Below, piece by piece: positions 19,180-27,613 of a DNA stretch of 64,000 bases (position 1 is the first letter of the stretch; each line of letters starts with the position of its first letter). The stretch covers positions 260,501 through 324,500 of the forward strand of contig JAUCEP010000002.1 of the NCBI GenBank assembly GCA_030348875.1. The letters are read 5' to 3'. The DNA comes from Ureibacillus composti (lineage in GTDB: Bacteria; Bacillota; Bacilli; Bacillales_A; Planococcaceae). Position numbers and translations under genes: made by a program. The notes beneath the pieces were generated by a model. That model ran no database searches. It had not been told where the DNA came from and saw only the letters and a program-made list of their open reading frames with translations.

Positions 19180-20907
19180 GTGAAGACTGTATTTTCGTAT
19201 ATTAAACCTTATAAAGTTCCTGCAATGATTGCATTTAGTTTGATGCTCATTGAAATGTTTGTTGAGCTTTTTCAACCATTAATTATTGCCAAAATTATTG
19301 ATGAAGGGATTTTGCTAAACGATTCAGGTCTGATTTGGAAATGGGGAATTATGCTAGTCCTTTTTTCATTATTAGCTTTCACGAGTGGTATCGTAAATTC
19401 CTATTTTTCTTCCCATGCTGCGCAAAGTTTTTCCTACGATTTACGTAATGCATTGTTTGAAAAAATCCAATCTTTCACGATTACTACGTATTTAAGATTT
19501 CCTACTTCAGGGTTGATCACAAGGCTAACGAACGATGTACAACAAGTTCAAAGTATCTTCTTTATGAGCTTACGGATTATGCTACGAGCACCACTTGTTG
19601 TATTAGGAAGTTTAATTATGGCGTTTTTCGTAAATGCCAAAATTGCCTTTATATTATGTATTTCTACTCCGATATTAATCATTTTTTTAGTTGTAATGGT
19701 ACGAAAGGGCGTTCAGCATTTCGGACAAGTACAACGTGGTGTGGACCAAGTTAATCGAGTGTTACAGGAAAGTTTACAAGCTATTCGGCTAGTAAAGGCA
19801 TATATGCGCGGTACATATGAAATGAAACGGTTTGAACAAGTAGCGGATAACCTAAAATTCGATACCATGAAGGCTCTACGCGTAATGGAAATCATTATGC
19901 CAGTGTTGCTGTTTTTCATGAATTTAAGTATGCTTGCCGTCTTATGGTTTGGATCTAAAGAGGTTAGTAGCGGCAATGCACAAGTGGGTGAGCTAGTAGC
20001 GGTAGTAAACTATGCGATGCGAATTACAGGTAACTTTTCCATGTTTGCTTTTATTATTATGGCTTTCTCCCGGGCGAAAGCTTCTGCTGAACGTATTGAG
20101 GAAATTTTAATTCTTGAAGGAGCAACAGAGGAAACTAAAGAAGGTACATCTGTGACACCAGTTGAGGAAGTTGGATTAATCCGTTTCGAAAACGTTACAT
20201 TTACTTATCCAAATACTGATCAACCGGTGCTTCAAAATATCTCCTTTACTGTAAACCCTGGTGAAAAGTTAGCGATTCTTGGGGCAACAGGTTCTGGAAA
20301 GTCAACTTTACTTAGTTTAATCCCTCGTTTTTACGAACCATCTTCTGGTGATGTTTATATTGGTGGTCGTAATAGTAAAGAGTGGGATTTGGAGCACTTA
20401 CGTTCGATTATTGGATACGTACCTCAGCAATCCATGCTTTTTACAGGTTCAATTACTGAAAACGTTAGTTGGGGAAAACAGAATGCCACATTGGGTGAAG
20501 TAATAGAAGCTGCTACAAAGGCACAAATTCATTCATCCATTGAAAAATTTCCTCAAGGTTATAACACGCGTGTTGGTCAAAAGGGTGTTAATTTATCCGG
20601 TGGTCAAAAACAACGATTATCGATTGCTCGTGCTTTAATTCGTCATGCTAAAATTCTAATTTTGGATGATAGTACGAGTGCGCTTGATGTAAGAACTGAA
20701 ATGGCTTTGTGGGATGCGCTAGAGGAGGAGGGGGCAACTAAATTAGTGGTTACCCAAAAGATTCAAACTGCAAAAGGAGCAGATCGTATTTTATTGCTCG
20801 ATGAAGGGCGAATTGTTGCCAATGGTACCCATGATGAACTATTAGAGGGAAGTACTGAATATATGAAAATTGTCATGTCACAGCAAGATCGGATAGGTGA
20901 AGCGTAA
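19180..20907 (+). CDS. ABC exporter half-transporter, degenerate-site subunit (YfiB-like)
   Basis: 575 aa: a six-helix membrane domain to ~320, then an ATPase domain. Walker A is GATGSGKST near residue 368 and the signature is the canonical LSGGQKQRLSIARAL. The residue after Walker B is Asp (LILDDSTSALD) instead of catalytic Glu, and the H-loop His is Gln (VVTQKIQ). So its own Walker site is degenerate while its signature can serve the partner. GTG start, AAGGGG upstream. The next gene overlaps by one base (TAATG). Lengths 575/608 resemble B. subtilis YfiB/YfiC, a multidrug-type pair; the substrate is unknown. Confidence 0.9.
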   Translation: MKTVFSYIKPYKVPAMIAFSLMLIEMFVELFQPLIIAKIIDEGILLNDSGLIWKWGIMLVLFSLLAFTSGIVNSYFSSHAAQSFSYDLRNALFEKIQSFTITTYLRFPTSGLITRLTNDVQQVQSIFFMSLRIMLRAPLVVLGSLIMAFFVNAKIAFILCISTPILIIFLVVMVRKGVQHFGQVQRGVDQVNRVLQESLQAIRLVKAYMRGTYEMKRFEQVADNLKFDTMKALRVMEIIMPVLLFFMNLSMLAVLWFGSKEVSSGNAQVGELVAVVNYAMRITGNFSMFAFIIMAFSRAKASAERIEEILILEGATEETKEGTSVTPVEEVGLIRFENVTFTYPNTDQPVLQNISFTVNPGEKLAILGATGSGKSTLLSLIPRFYEPSSGDVYIGGRNSKEWDLEHLRSIIGYVPQQSMLFTGSITENVSWGKQNATLGEVIEAATKAQIHSSIEKFPQGYNTRVGQKGVNLSGGQKQRLSIARALIRHAKILILDDSTSALDVRTEMALWDALEEEGATKLVVTQKIQTAKGADRILLLDEGRIVANGTHDELLEGSTEYMKIVMSQQDRIGEA

Positions 20908-22733
20908 TGAATTTCATTCGAAAACCTTTTGGCTATGAACCAGTGCTTTCCAAGGACGACTTAAAGAAACCGGTGAAAAAGAAGAAAGGGCCTCGAGCAA
21001 ATGATTGGAAAAATACATTAGCCCGTATTTGGAGATTCGTTGATGAAAAGCGGGGCTTACTAATTCTTGTGTTGTTTATGGTTGTAATCAGTTCAGTTCT
21101 TTCATTACTTGGACCATTTTTAATTGGGCATATCGTTGATGAGTATATTTTAAAAGGGAACTTCAAGGGTATGGCGCATATTCTTCTGATGTTAATTGGA
21201 GTATATATAGTATTGCCAGTCACTTATTTCTTGCAGAATTACTGGATGATTGGGATTGCCCAACAAACCATTTATCGATTGCGTACGGGTTTGTTTAGCC
21301 AATTATTACAATTACCTGTTTCATTTTTTGATAAAAGACAGCATGGAGAATTGATGAGTCACGCTACAAATGATATTGAAACGGTAAGTTCCACTTTAAA
21401 TAGTTCTTTCATTCAAGTATTTTCAAGTATTTTGACGTTATCTGGTACAGTCATCGTCATGCTTTATTTAAGTCCATTATTAACACTTTTAACGATGGTC
21501 ATTATTCCGCTTATGTTTACTGCGATGCGGTTTATTACCAGAAGAACGAGTAAGTTATTTAAGGAACAGCAAGTAGCGCTTGGTGAATTAAACGGAATGA
21601 TTGAAGAAACGATTTCAGGACAACGAATAGTGAAAGCCTTTTCTAGAGAAGAACAGGTAAAGAAAGAGTTTCGTGAAAAAAGTGAGCACTTGAGACGTAC
21701 AGGATTTTGGGCTTTAACATATTCAGGCTATATTCCTAAAGTCATGAACTTCTTAAATAACTTTAGTTTTGCGATTGTGGCCGGGATAGGAGGGCTACTT
21801 GCTTATCACGGTTTTGCAACAGTGGGTACGATTGTTATATTTACTGAATATGCTCGCCAGTTTACACGTCCGTTAAATGAGCTTGCTAACCAAATTAATA
21901 CTGTATTATCCGCAATTGCAGGAGCTGAGCGGGTATTCCGGGTTATGGATGAAACAGCAGAAGAAGACAATGGGGAAATAGATGAAAGCCACCAACTTCA
22001 TGGAGAAGTCGAGTTTAAAAATGTTTCCTTTAAATATGAATTATCGGAAGAAGCGCAAACCTTGAAGGATATCAATTTCCATGTTCAACCGGGTCAAACA
22101 GCTGCATTTGTCGGAGCAACTGGTGCAGGGAAAACAACTATTATGCAATTAATAAGTCGTTTTTATGATGTGGAAAATGGTGAGGTTTTATTTGATGGGG
22201 TCAATGTTCAACACTTAAAACGAAAAACACTTCGGGAGCAAATGGCTTTTGTTTTACAAGAACCGTATTTATTTGAAGCAACTGTTTATGAAAATATCCG
22301 CTATGGACGATTAGATGCGACGGATGAAGAAGTAATCGAAGCAGCCAAAAAAGCGAATGCTCACGATTTTATCATGAAATTGCCCAATGGTTATCAAACC
22401 GTTCTAAAGTCAGACGGTAGTGAAATATCACAAGGTCAAAAGCAGCTATTATCGATTGCTCGTGCTCTTATAGCAGATCCAGTTATTCTATTGTTAGATG
22501 AAGCGACTAGCAGTATCGATACTGTAACAGAAGTAAAAATTCAAGAAGCCTTAGAGATTCTGATGCGTGGTCGTACGAGCTTTGTCATTGCTCACAGACT
22601 AAATACAATCCGAAACGCAGACGTTGTGTTCGTTATGCAGGAAGGAGTAATTATAGAATCTGGTACTGAAAAGGGGTTAATCCAAAAAGAGGGCATTTAT
22701 GCAAATATGCTTAAACAATCTGAGTCTCGTTAA
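20907..22733 (+). CDS. ABC exporter half-transporter, catalytic-site subunit (YfiC-like)
   Basis: 608 aa with a basic, Lys-rich N-terminal tail (VKKKKGPRA) followed by six membrane helices and an ATPase domain. Walker A is GATGAGKTT near residue 403, Walker B is LLLDEATSSID with the catalytic Glu, and the H-loop is IAHRLN. Its signature is altered to ISQGQKQLLS. It therefore complements the upstream subunit: one competent site (this Walker A/B plus partner LSGGQ) and one degenerate site, the arrangement of BmrCD and TM287/288. Translation is probably coupled through the TAATG overlap. Confidence 0.9.
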   Translation: MNFIRKPFGYEPVLSKDDLKKPVKKKKGPRANDWKNTLARIWRFVDEKRGLLILVLFMVVISSVLSLLGPFLIGHIVDEYILKGNFKGMAHILLMLIGVYIVLPVTYFLQNYWMIGIAQQTIYRLRTGLFSQLLQLPVSFFDKRQHGELMSHATNDIETVSSTLNSSFIQVFSSILTLSGTVIVMLYLSPLLTLLTMVIIPLMFTAMRFITRRTSKLFKEQQVALGELNGMIEETISGQRIVKAFSREEQVKKEFREKSEHLRRTGFWALTYSGYIPKVMNFLNNFSFAIVAGIGGLLAYHGFATVGTIVIFTEYARQFTRPLNELANQINTVLSAIAGAERVFRVMDETAEEDNGEIDESHQLHGEVEFKNVSFKYELSEEAQTLKDINFHVQPGQTAAFVGATGAGKTTIMQLISRFYDVENGEVLFDGVNVQHLKRKTLREQMAFVLQEPYLFEATVYENIRYGRLDATDEEVIEAAKKANAHDFIMKLPNGYQTVLKSDGSEISQGQKQLLSIARALIADPVILLLDEATSSIDTVTEVKIQEALEILMRGRTSFVIAHRLNTIRNADVVFVMQEGVIIESGTEKGLIQKEGIYANMLKQSESR

Positions 22734-22806
22734 TGGTATGATGTAAAATAGGAAACTTCGATATTTTATTACTAGACTATAGATTTAATGGAATTGGAGC
22801 CGAAGA

Positions 22807-23682
22807 ATGAACATATCAATTATTACTGCATCATTCCCGATAGATGAAGAGACGTATAATGAGGTAAAAGCATTAACTGAAGAGGCTAGTGTCTTGGATG
22901 GATCTCCTTATTTAAATATGTTAAATCTCTTTGCTTCACGTAATCCAAAAAGTCGCGGCTTTTTCATTTTGGCTTACGATGATACTACAAATAAATTAGT
23001 TGGCGTAATAGGCGCTATTGACCAAATTGGACTCAATACGTACGAATGGTCAATGTTAGTCGACCCAATGTATCGAAAAATAGGCATTGATGAGGCTCTT
23101 CTCCAAGTTTTAAGCGAAGGTTTAATTCAGCGAGAAGCAGAAGGTGAACTTGCAATTATCATTGAGACCGATCGATATGGTCGCAAGTTGCTTGAAAAGC
23201 ATGGATATTCCTATAGTTTTTCAGAGGCAACATTTGAATCAAAGGCGGAAGGGTCTCAAACAGCTTCTGAAGATCTCTTTATTCGCCAATATAACGAATG
23301 CGATCAGGAGTCGGTCATTGAAATTTTAAGTGAAGCCTTCGGAGATTTACGGGAAGAGTCAGTTGAATTAATCGATTTTAATACAACGACAGAAGGTATC
23401 ATTTTATGGGTAGCAGAACAAAACGGGCAAATTGTTGGTACGATAACTTCTACGAAAGAAGGCGAAGTACAATGGATTACCGCTTTAGCTGTACACCCTA
23501 CAGTGCAGGGGCAAGGGATTGGAACTGCTTTATTGAAGTGGGTAAAAGACTTTGCGTTTCGAAATGGTGATAAAAAAGTTATGCTTGATGTTGAAAGTGA
23601 AAATGAACGTGCTTTAGGCGTTTATGAGAAGGCAGGATTCTCTAAGGCCGTGCAGTTTGATTATTTTATTTATACAGGTTAA
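22807..23682 (+). CDS. Tandem GNAT-domain acetyltransferase
   Basis: 291 aa with two GNAT folds. The N-terminal one (1-~150) has WSMLVDPMYRKIGIDEALL but lacks a clean acetyl-CoA loop. The C-terminal one (~155-291) has the full motif ITALAVHPTVQGQGIGTALLKW followed by DVESENERALGVYEKAGF. The C-terminal half is likely the catalytic domain and the N-terminal half degenerate, a pattern known in two-domain GNATs. It starts at ATG with GGAG upstream. The acceptor cannot be predicted. The gene is followed by a hairpin (23699-23727) without a T-run and then repeat array 2. Confidence 0.82.
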   Translation: MNISIITASFPIDEETYNEVKALTEEASVLDGSPYLNMLNLFASRNPKSRGFFILAYDDTTNKLVGVIGAIDQIGLNTYEWSMLVDPMYRKIGIDEALLQVLSEGLIQREAEGELAIIIETDRYGRKLLEKHGYSYSFSEATFESKAEGSQTASEDLFIRQYNECDQESVIEILSEAFGDLREESVELIDFNTTTEGIILWVAEQNGQIVGTITSTKEGEVQWITALAVHPTVQGQGIGTALLKWVKDFAFRNGDKKVMLDVESENERALGVYEKAGFSKAVQFDYFIYTG

Positions 23683-23764
23683 TAGCTATTTTATAGCTGC
23701 CCACGAATCGATAGTAGATTTGTGGGCTATTCATATTGGATGGAGTGTGGGAATTTTCCAAACC

Positions 23765-24019
23765 TACATGTAAGTACGCTGGTCGCACGTAAACTGGTGA
23801 AACCCGCACGTAAAGTCGGCCAACTCGCACGTAAAATCAATGAACTCGCAAGTAAAGTTGAAAAAGTTGCACGTAAGAGAGCAGGTCGCACGTAAACTGG
23901 TGAAACCCGCACGTAATATAGGCGAAAGCGAACGTAAAATCAATGAACTCGCACGTAAAGTCGAAAAAGGCGCACGTAAGAGAGCAACTCGCACGTACCC
24001 CAAAAAACCCGCACATAAG
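23765..24019 (+). repeat. Array 2 of 21-bp phased repeats (core CGCACGTAAA)
   Basis: Cores start (at the G of GCAC) at 23785, 23806, 23827, 23848, 23869, 23888, 23909, 23930, 23951, 23972, 23991 and 24011, with a weak copy near 23765. Steps are 21 bp except 19 after 23869 and after 23972, and 20 at the end. Units also repeat at a higher level: the five-unit block from 23785 recurs from 23888, a 103-bp duplication in which even the 19-bp step is kept. Cores face the same way as in array 1. The frame-breaking steps argue against coding. It lies between the GNAT gene and the menA promoter. Confidence 0.87.
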
Positions 24020-24050
24020 CACTAAAAATTCATTTCAAAGTCAGCATACA

Positions 24051-24078
24051 TTGAGGAAATTAATAAATTTGTTATAAT
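24051..24078 (+). promoter_or_regulatory. Sigma-A-type promoter of menA
   Basis: TTGAGG and a perfect TATAAT separated by 16 bp, 69 bases before the menA start and just after repeat array 2. Confidence 0.6.
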
Positions 24079-24146
24079 GTATGAGGTTTGACTTGTTAAA
24101 GAACTAGTAGATTTACATAAAAAAAGTAGGGAAGTTGAATAGATAT

Positions 24147-25052
24147 ATGGAAAAAGAGATGAGTTCTGCAAAATTAATGTGGAAGATGACAAGGCCGCAT
24201 ACTTTAACAGCAACGTTCGCACCGGTCATCTTGGGAACTGTGATGGCCCTTTTTGTAGCAGATATTAATTGGTTATTATTTATTGCTATGATGGTAGCAT
24301 GTTTAGCATTACAAATTGCTACTAACTTATTTAATGAATACTATGATTTTAAGCGCGGATTGGATACAGCAGAGTCTGTTGGTATCGGTGGCGGGATTGT
24401 CCGTCATGGTTTAAAACCTAAAAATGTCTTAACCGTTGCCATACTACTTTATGTAGTAGCAGCCTTCATTGGTGTGTATATTTGTATAAGTAGTAGCTGG
24501 TGGTTAGTTGTGATTGGCCTATTTGGAATGGCCGTTGGATACTTTTATACAGGCGGGCCACTTCCAATTGCATACACACCGTTTGGGGAATTATTCTCAG
24601 GTTTATTAATGGGGACAGGCTTTGTATTGATTTCATTCTTTATCCAAACAAATACGGTGACATCTTGGTCGGTGATGATCTCAATTCCAATTGGGATTTT
24701 AGTTGGTGCAATTAATATGTCTAATAATATTCGGGATATCGATGAAGATATTAAAGGTGGAAGAAAAACACTTGCCATCCTCCTTGGAAGAGACAAAGCA
24801 GTAATGGTGCTAGCAAATGCCTTTGTTATTTCGTATCTATGGATCATCATTCTTGTAATGATAGGCGATATAAGTCCTTGGGCGTTACTCGTGTTATTAA
24901 GTTTGAAAAAGCCCATCTCTGCAATTCAAGGATTCAATAAGGGCGTAAAAGAACCCCAATATATGCGAGTGGCAATGAAGTCAACAGCCATAACAAACAC
25001 TTTATTTAGCTTACTATTATCTCTTGGATTATTAATTAGTTATTTATTCTAA
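24147..25052 (+). CDS. menA: 1,4-dihydroxy-2-naphthoate polyprenyltransferase MenA
   Basis: UbiA-superfamily membrane prenyltransferase that attaches the isoprenoid tail in menaquinone synthesis. About eight or nine hydrophobic segments are seen. The two Asp-rich motifs that bind Mg-prenyl diphosphate are present: NLFNEYYDFKRGLD near residue 65 and NNIRDIDEDIKGGRKTLA near 193. TRPHTLTATFAPVILGT at the N-terminus is typical of MenA. ATG 24147 is chosen over TTG 24135 because GGGAAG then has usable spacing. It is separated from other menaquinone genes here and has its own promoter and terminator. Confidence 0.87.
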   Translation: MEKEMSSAKLMWKMTRPHTLTATFAPVILGTVMALFVADINWLLFIAMMVACLALQIATNLFNEYYDFKRGLDTAESVGIGGGIVRHGLKPKNVLTVAILLYVVAAFIGVYICISSSWWLVVIGLFGMAVGYFYTGGPLPIAYTPFGELFSGLLMGTGFVLISFFIQTNTVTSWSVMISIPIGILVGAINMSNNIRDIDEDIKGGRKTLAILLGRDKAVMVLANAFVISYLWIIILVMIGDISPWALLVLLSLKKPISAIQGFNKGVKEPQYMRVAMKSTAITNTLFSLLLSLGLLISYLF

Positions 25053-25063
25053 TATCGGATGAA

Positions 25064-25097
25064 AGGTATCTCTACTAGTTGTAGGGGTACCTTTTTT
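25064..25097 (+). terminator. Terminator of menA
   Basis: AGGTATCTCTAC pairs (with a few G:U) with GTAGGGGTACCT at 25081-25092, followed by T5. Confidence 0.82.
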
Positions 25098-25202
25098 CGT
25101 GTTGTGGCAACACGAATATGTTGAATATCATATTCAGTTTATTACATATTCCTCTATTTACTTCCAACCGAAGTGCTATAGTTAACTAGAGAGGTGATAG
25201 GA

Positions 25203-25844
25203 ATGATACAGCCTACAGTCGAACAAAATGGGTATAGCGTAAAAGAGGAATTTTGGAATGGAATGACTCATGGAATAGGGACATTGTTAACCGTTCCTGC
25301 GACGGTTCTACTCGTTCGTAAAGCATTAAACATTGGTTCAACAACGGAATTAGTCAGCTACATAATTTTTGGAATCTCTATGTTTTGTTTATATTTAGCA
25401 TCTACCCTATATCATGTATTACCGACACATAAAACACTTTTAAAAAAACTAGATCATAGTTCAATCTTTATACTTATTGCAGGGACATATACACCGATTG
25501 CACTTGTGGCAATAGGTGGGAGAACAGGTTGGACAATTTTTGCGATAGAATGGATATTAGCGGTCACGGGGATAATTTTAAAACAATTTTTTGTGTACCG
25601 ATTTAAGATCCTTTCACTCCTCGTATATATTGGGATGGGATGGCTTATTATATTTGCCTATAAACCATTAACCCGGAATTTTCCAGCTGAAGGATTCTTA
25701 ACTTTACTTGCTGGGGGCTTAATTTATACAATTGGTACTTATTTTTATAAAAATAAACGAATTCCTTACAATCATGCAATCTGGCATGTGTTTGTAATGG
25801 GTGGAAGTGTAGCAATGTTTTTGGCTATCTACTTCTTTGTATAG
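25203..25844 (+). CDS. Hemolysin III / PAQR family membrane protein
   Basis: 213-aa seven-helix membrane protein. It has the PAQR zinc-site pattern: STLYHVLP (Ser and His near residue 64), LDHSSIFILIAGTYTP (Asp) and the C-terminal HAIWHVFV (two His). B. subtilis YplQ is the likely counterpart. The name hemolysin III is historical; the bacterial proteins are probably membrane hydrolases or ion-homeostasis proteins, and toxicity should not be assumed. ATG 25203 follows GAGAGGTGAT; GTG 25194 falls inside this ribosome site and was not used. Monocistronic. Confidence 0.85.
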   Translation: MIQPTVEQNGYSVKEEFWNGMTHGIGTLLTVPATVLLVRKALNIGSTTELVSYIIFGISMFCLYLASTLYHVLPTHKTLLKKLDHSSIFILIAGTYTPIALVAIGGRTGWTIFAIEWILAVTGIILKQFFVYRFKILSLLVYIGMGWLIIFAYKPLTRNFPAEGFLTLLAGGLIYTIGTYFYKNKRIPYNHAIWHVFVMGGSVAMFLAIYFFV

Positions 25845-25858
25845 AATATAATGAAAAG

Positions 25859-25889
25859 GCTTGAACTATAGGGTTCAGGTCTTTTTTAA
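25859..25889 (+). terminator. Terminator of the hemolysin III family gene
   Basis: AGGCTTGAAC pairs imperfectly (G:U pairs) with GTTCAGGTCT at 25875-25884, followed by T5. Confidence 0.65.
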
Positions 25890-25952
25890 TGCCTTCGATT
25901 TCATTCTTCATAGTATGATTACCATGACAGTTTTTAAGTTGTAATAAAAAAG

Positions 25953-25966
25953 TCTCGAATTCGAGA
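25953..25966. promoter_or_regulatory. MhqR-like operator
   Basis: TCTCGAATTCGAGA is a perfect palindrome followed by TAAA, nearly identical to the MhqR binding site as I remember it from B. subtilis quinone/azo-compound response genes, some of which encode ring-cleaving dioxygenases like the gene downstream. It lies 9 bases upstream of the -35 hexamer. Confidence 0.65.
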
Positions 25967-25974
25967 TAAATCTC

Positions 25975-26003
25975 TTGAAATAATTTAATTTGAGTAGTAC
26001 AGT
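25975..26003 (+). promoter_or_regulatory. Promoter of the dioxygenase gene
   Basis: TTGAAA (25975-25980) and TACAGT (25998-26003) with a 17-bp spacer, immediately after the palindromic operator. Confidence 0.6.
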
Positions 26004-26061
26004 GCTGATAAGGACAATTTAAGTACACCGTTTATTTAACCAGCAAGAGGGGGAGTAAAAC

Positions 26062-27006
26062 ATGCATAAAATTTTAGGGCATCATCATATCTCGATGATC
26101 ACAAAAAATGCAAAAAAGAATAATCAATTTTATCAAAATGTCCTTGGTTTAAGAAGAGTAAAAACATCCGTTAACCAAGATGATCCCTCAATGTATCATC
26201 TGTTTTTTGGTGATGTGACTGGAAGCCCAGGTACAGGGTTAACATTTTTCGAAATTCCGATGGCGGGTTCAACTCATCGTGGAACCAATGCAATTACTCA
26301 AATTGGTCTACTTGTCCCAACTGAAGAAAGCTTAGTCTATTGGAAAAAGAGATTTGATTTACTAAATGTAAAACATCAAGAAATTACAACATATGCAGGT
26401 AGAAAAGCGCTTCCGTTTGAGGATCCAGAGGGGTTAAGATTAATTTTATTAGATAATAATGGAGAGCAAATACCTGAAGATTGGGTGCGTTGGGAAGACT
26501 CCATCGTGGCTAGTGAACATCGCATTCTTGGGATGGGTCCAATTGAAATCACTGTAAAAAATCTAAATAAATTAGCAAATACGTTAACAGAAGTGTTTGA
26601 TTACGTGGAAGTAGAGCGCTCAGACGAATGGGCTAGATATAAAGCCATTAAAGAGCAAACTTTTGGAGAAATTGTCATTAAACAATTGGATGGACCAAAA
26701 GAAAGAGCTGGTCGGGGAAGTATCCATCATCTCGCGATACGTGCAAAAAATGAAGAAGAGCTAAAGTTTTGGGAAGAAAAAGTAAAAGAGCGCGGCTTTC
26801 AATCATCTGGTATCGTTGACCGATATTACTTTAAAAGCATATACTTCCGGGAATCAAATGGTATTCTAATCGAAATTGCCACAGATGACCCAGGATTTAC
26901 TGTGGATTCAAGTATAGAATCTTTAGGACAAAAGTTAGATTTGCCACCTTTCCTTGAAGAAAAGCGGGCTGAAATTGAAGCTAAATTAGAGCCCCTAGAT
27001 GATTAA
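26062..27006 (+). CDS. Ring-cleaving dioxygenase of the VOC superfamily (MhqO/MhqA type)
   Basis: 314 aa built from two glyoxalase/extradiol-dioxygenase modules. GHHHISMIT at residues 6-14 supplies the first metal His, GRGSIHHLAIRA near residue 218 a second, and NGILIEIATDDPGF near 275 the metal Glu. Family members cleave hydroquinone- or catechol-like rings and detoxify quinones. The upstream palindrome matches the MhqR operator type, which supports the quinone-response role. Start ATG behind AGAGGGGG. Monocistronic; the following MarR-family gene has its own promoter. Confidence 0.87.
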   Translation: MHKILGHHHISMITKNAKKNNQFYQNVLGLRRVKTSVNQDDPSMYHLFFGDVTGSPGTGLTFFEIPMAGSTHRGTNAITQIGLLVPTEESLVYWKKRFDLLNVKHQEITTYAGRKALPFEDPEGLRLILLDNNGEQIPEDWVRWEDSIVASEHRILGMGPIEITVKNLNKLANTLTEVFDYVEVERSDEWARYKAIKEQTFGEIVIKQLDGPKERAGRGSIHHLAIRAKNEEELKFWEEKVKERGFQSSGIVDRYYFKSIYFRESNGILIEIATDDPGFTVDSSIESLGQKLDLPPFLEEKRAEIEAKLEPLDD

Positions 27007-27064
27007 TATAGTAACTTACATCTCTAGTGAAGGAAAGTTCTCTGGCTAACCATTCTTTTTAGAT

Positions 27065-27081
27065 TGTCAATATGGTTGACA
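27065..27081. promoter_or_regulatory. Candidate autoregulatory operator of the MarR gene
   Basis: Inverted repeat TGTCAA-5-TTGACA whose right half is the -35 box of the promoter below. Such overlap is typical of MarR autorepression; the assignment is inferred. Confidence 0.4.
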
Positions 27082-27104
27082 GAAATTTGAAGATTGAATA
27101 TAGT
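27076..27104 (+). promoter_or_regulatory. Promoter of the MarR-family gene
   Basis: Consensus TTGACA (27076-27081) and TATAGT (27099-27104) with a 17-bp spacer, 29 bases before the start codon. Confidence 0.65.
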
Positions 27105-27132
27105 AAAATCAAAAACTCACAGGAGTGAATTG

Positions 27133-27564
27133 ATGGGCTACCAATTAAAAAATCTCGATATTGTCGATTTAATTAGTGAACGTCATGTTCAACTTCGAGA
27201 ATTTCTTGAAAACCAATGGAATAATTATAGCGACATAAGAATTTCGAATACAGAGTGGTTTATTCTTAATAGAATTTATGGAAATCAGCCCACGATTGCA
27301 TCGATTACGAAAAGTGCTAATATTACCCGACAAGCGACTCATAAAAACGTCAAGAGTCTAGAAGCGAAGGGGTTAGTAGAAATAGTAAATGCAGAGCAAA
27401 ATAAAAGAGATAAGTGCATACGGCTAACACCGCTTGGGGAAAGGTGCTTTGAAAAATATAGAGAATTAACTGAAGAACTCGAGCGGAAGCTTACCTTAAC
27501 CATTGGTGTAGAACGACTGAAAGTATTAATAGATGCTTTAAAAATGGATTGGGAATTAAATTAA
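27133..27564 (+). CDS. MarR-family transcriptional regulator
   Basis: 143 aa; ATG 27133 has AGGAGTG upstream and is preferred to TTG 27094, which lies inside the promoter. The winged helix-turn-helix is visible in SITKSANITRQATHKNVKSLEAKGLVEI (split here as SITKSANITRQATH then KNVKSLEAKGLVEI), with the wing NAEQNKRDKCIRLTPLG. The single Cys in the wing and one near residue 100 could in principle sense oxidation, but this is speculative. It does not look like MhqR itself to me. It probably represses its own promoter and perhaps the divergent or adjacent redox genes. Confidence 0.82.
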   Translation: MGYQLKNLDIVDLISERHVQLREFLENQWNNYSDIRISNTEWFILNRIYGNQPTIASITKSANITRQATHKNVKSLEAKGLVEIVNAEQNKRDKCIRLTPLGERCFEKYRELTEELERKLTLTIGVERLKVLIDALKMDWELN

Positions 27565-27568
27565 TTAA

Positions 27569-27613
27569 AAAGTTACTTGCAGAAAAATTGGCCTGCAAGT
27601 AACTTTATTTTGT
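27569..27613. terminator. Bidirectional terminator
   Basis: 14-bp perfect stem AAAGTTACTTGCAG with complement at 27593-27606, T-rich on both sides, between convergent genes. Confidence 0.87.

Noticed and set aside
23764-24025. Overlapping ORFs on both strands across repeat array 2 with heptad-like repeats (FTCEFID, ARKVEKGARK).
   Set aside because: They arise because 21 bp equals seven codons. The 19-bp steps shift frame, no ribosome site precedes them, and conservation sits in the DNA core, not in a reading frame.
25203-25844. Hemolysin as a virulence factor.
   Set aside because: The name is historical; the protein has the PAQR fold found in most harmless Bacillota.
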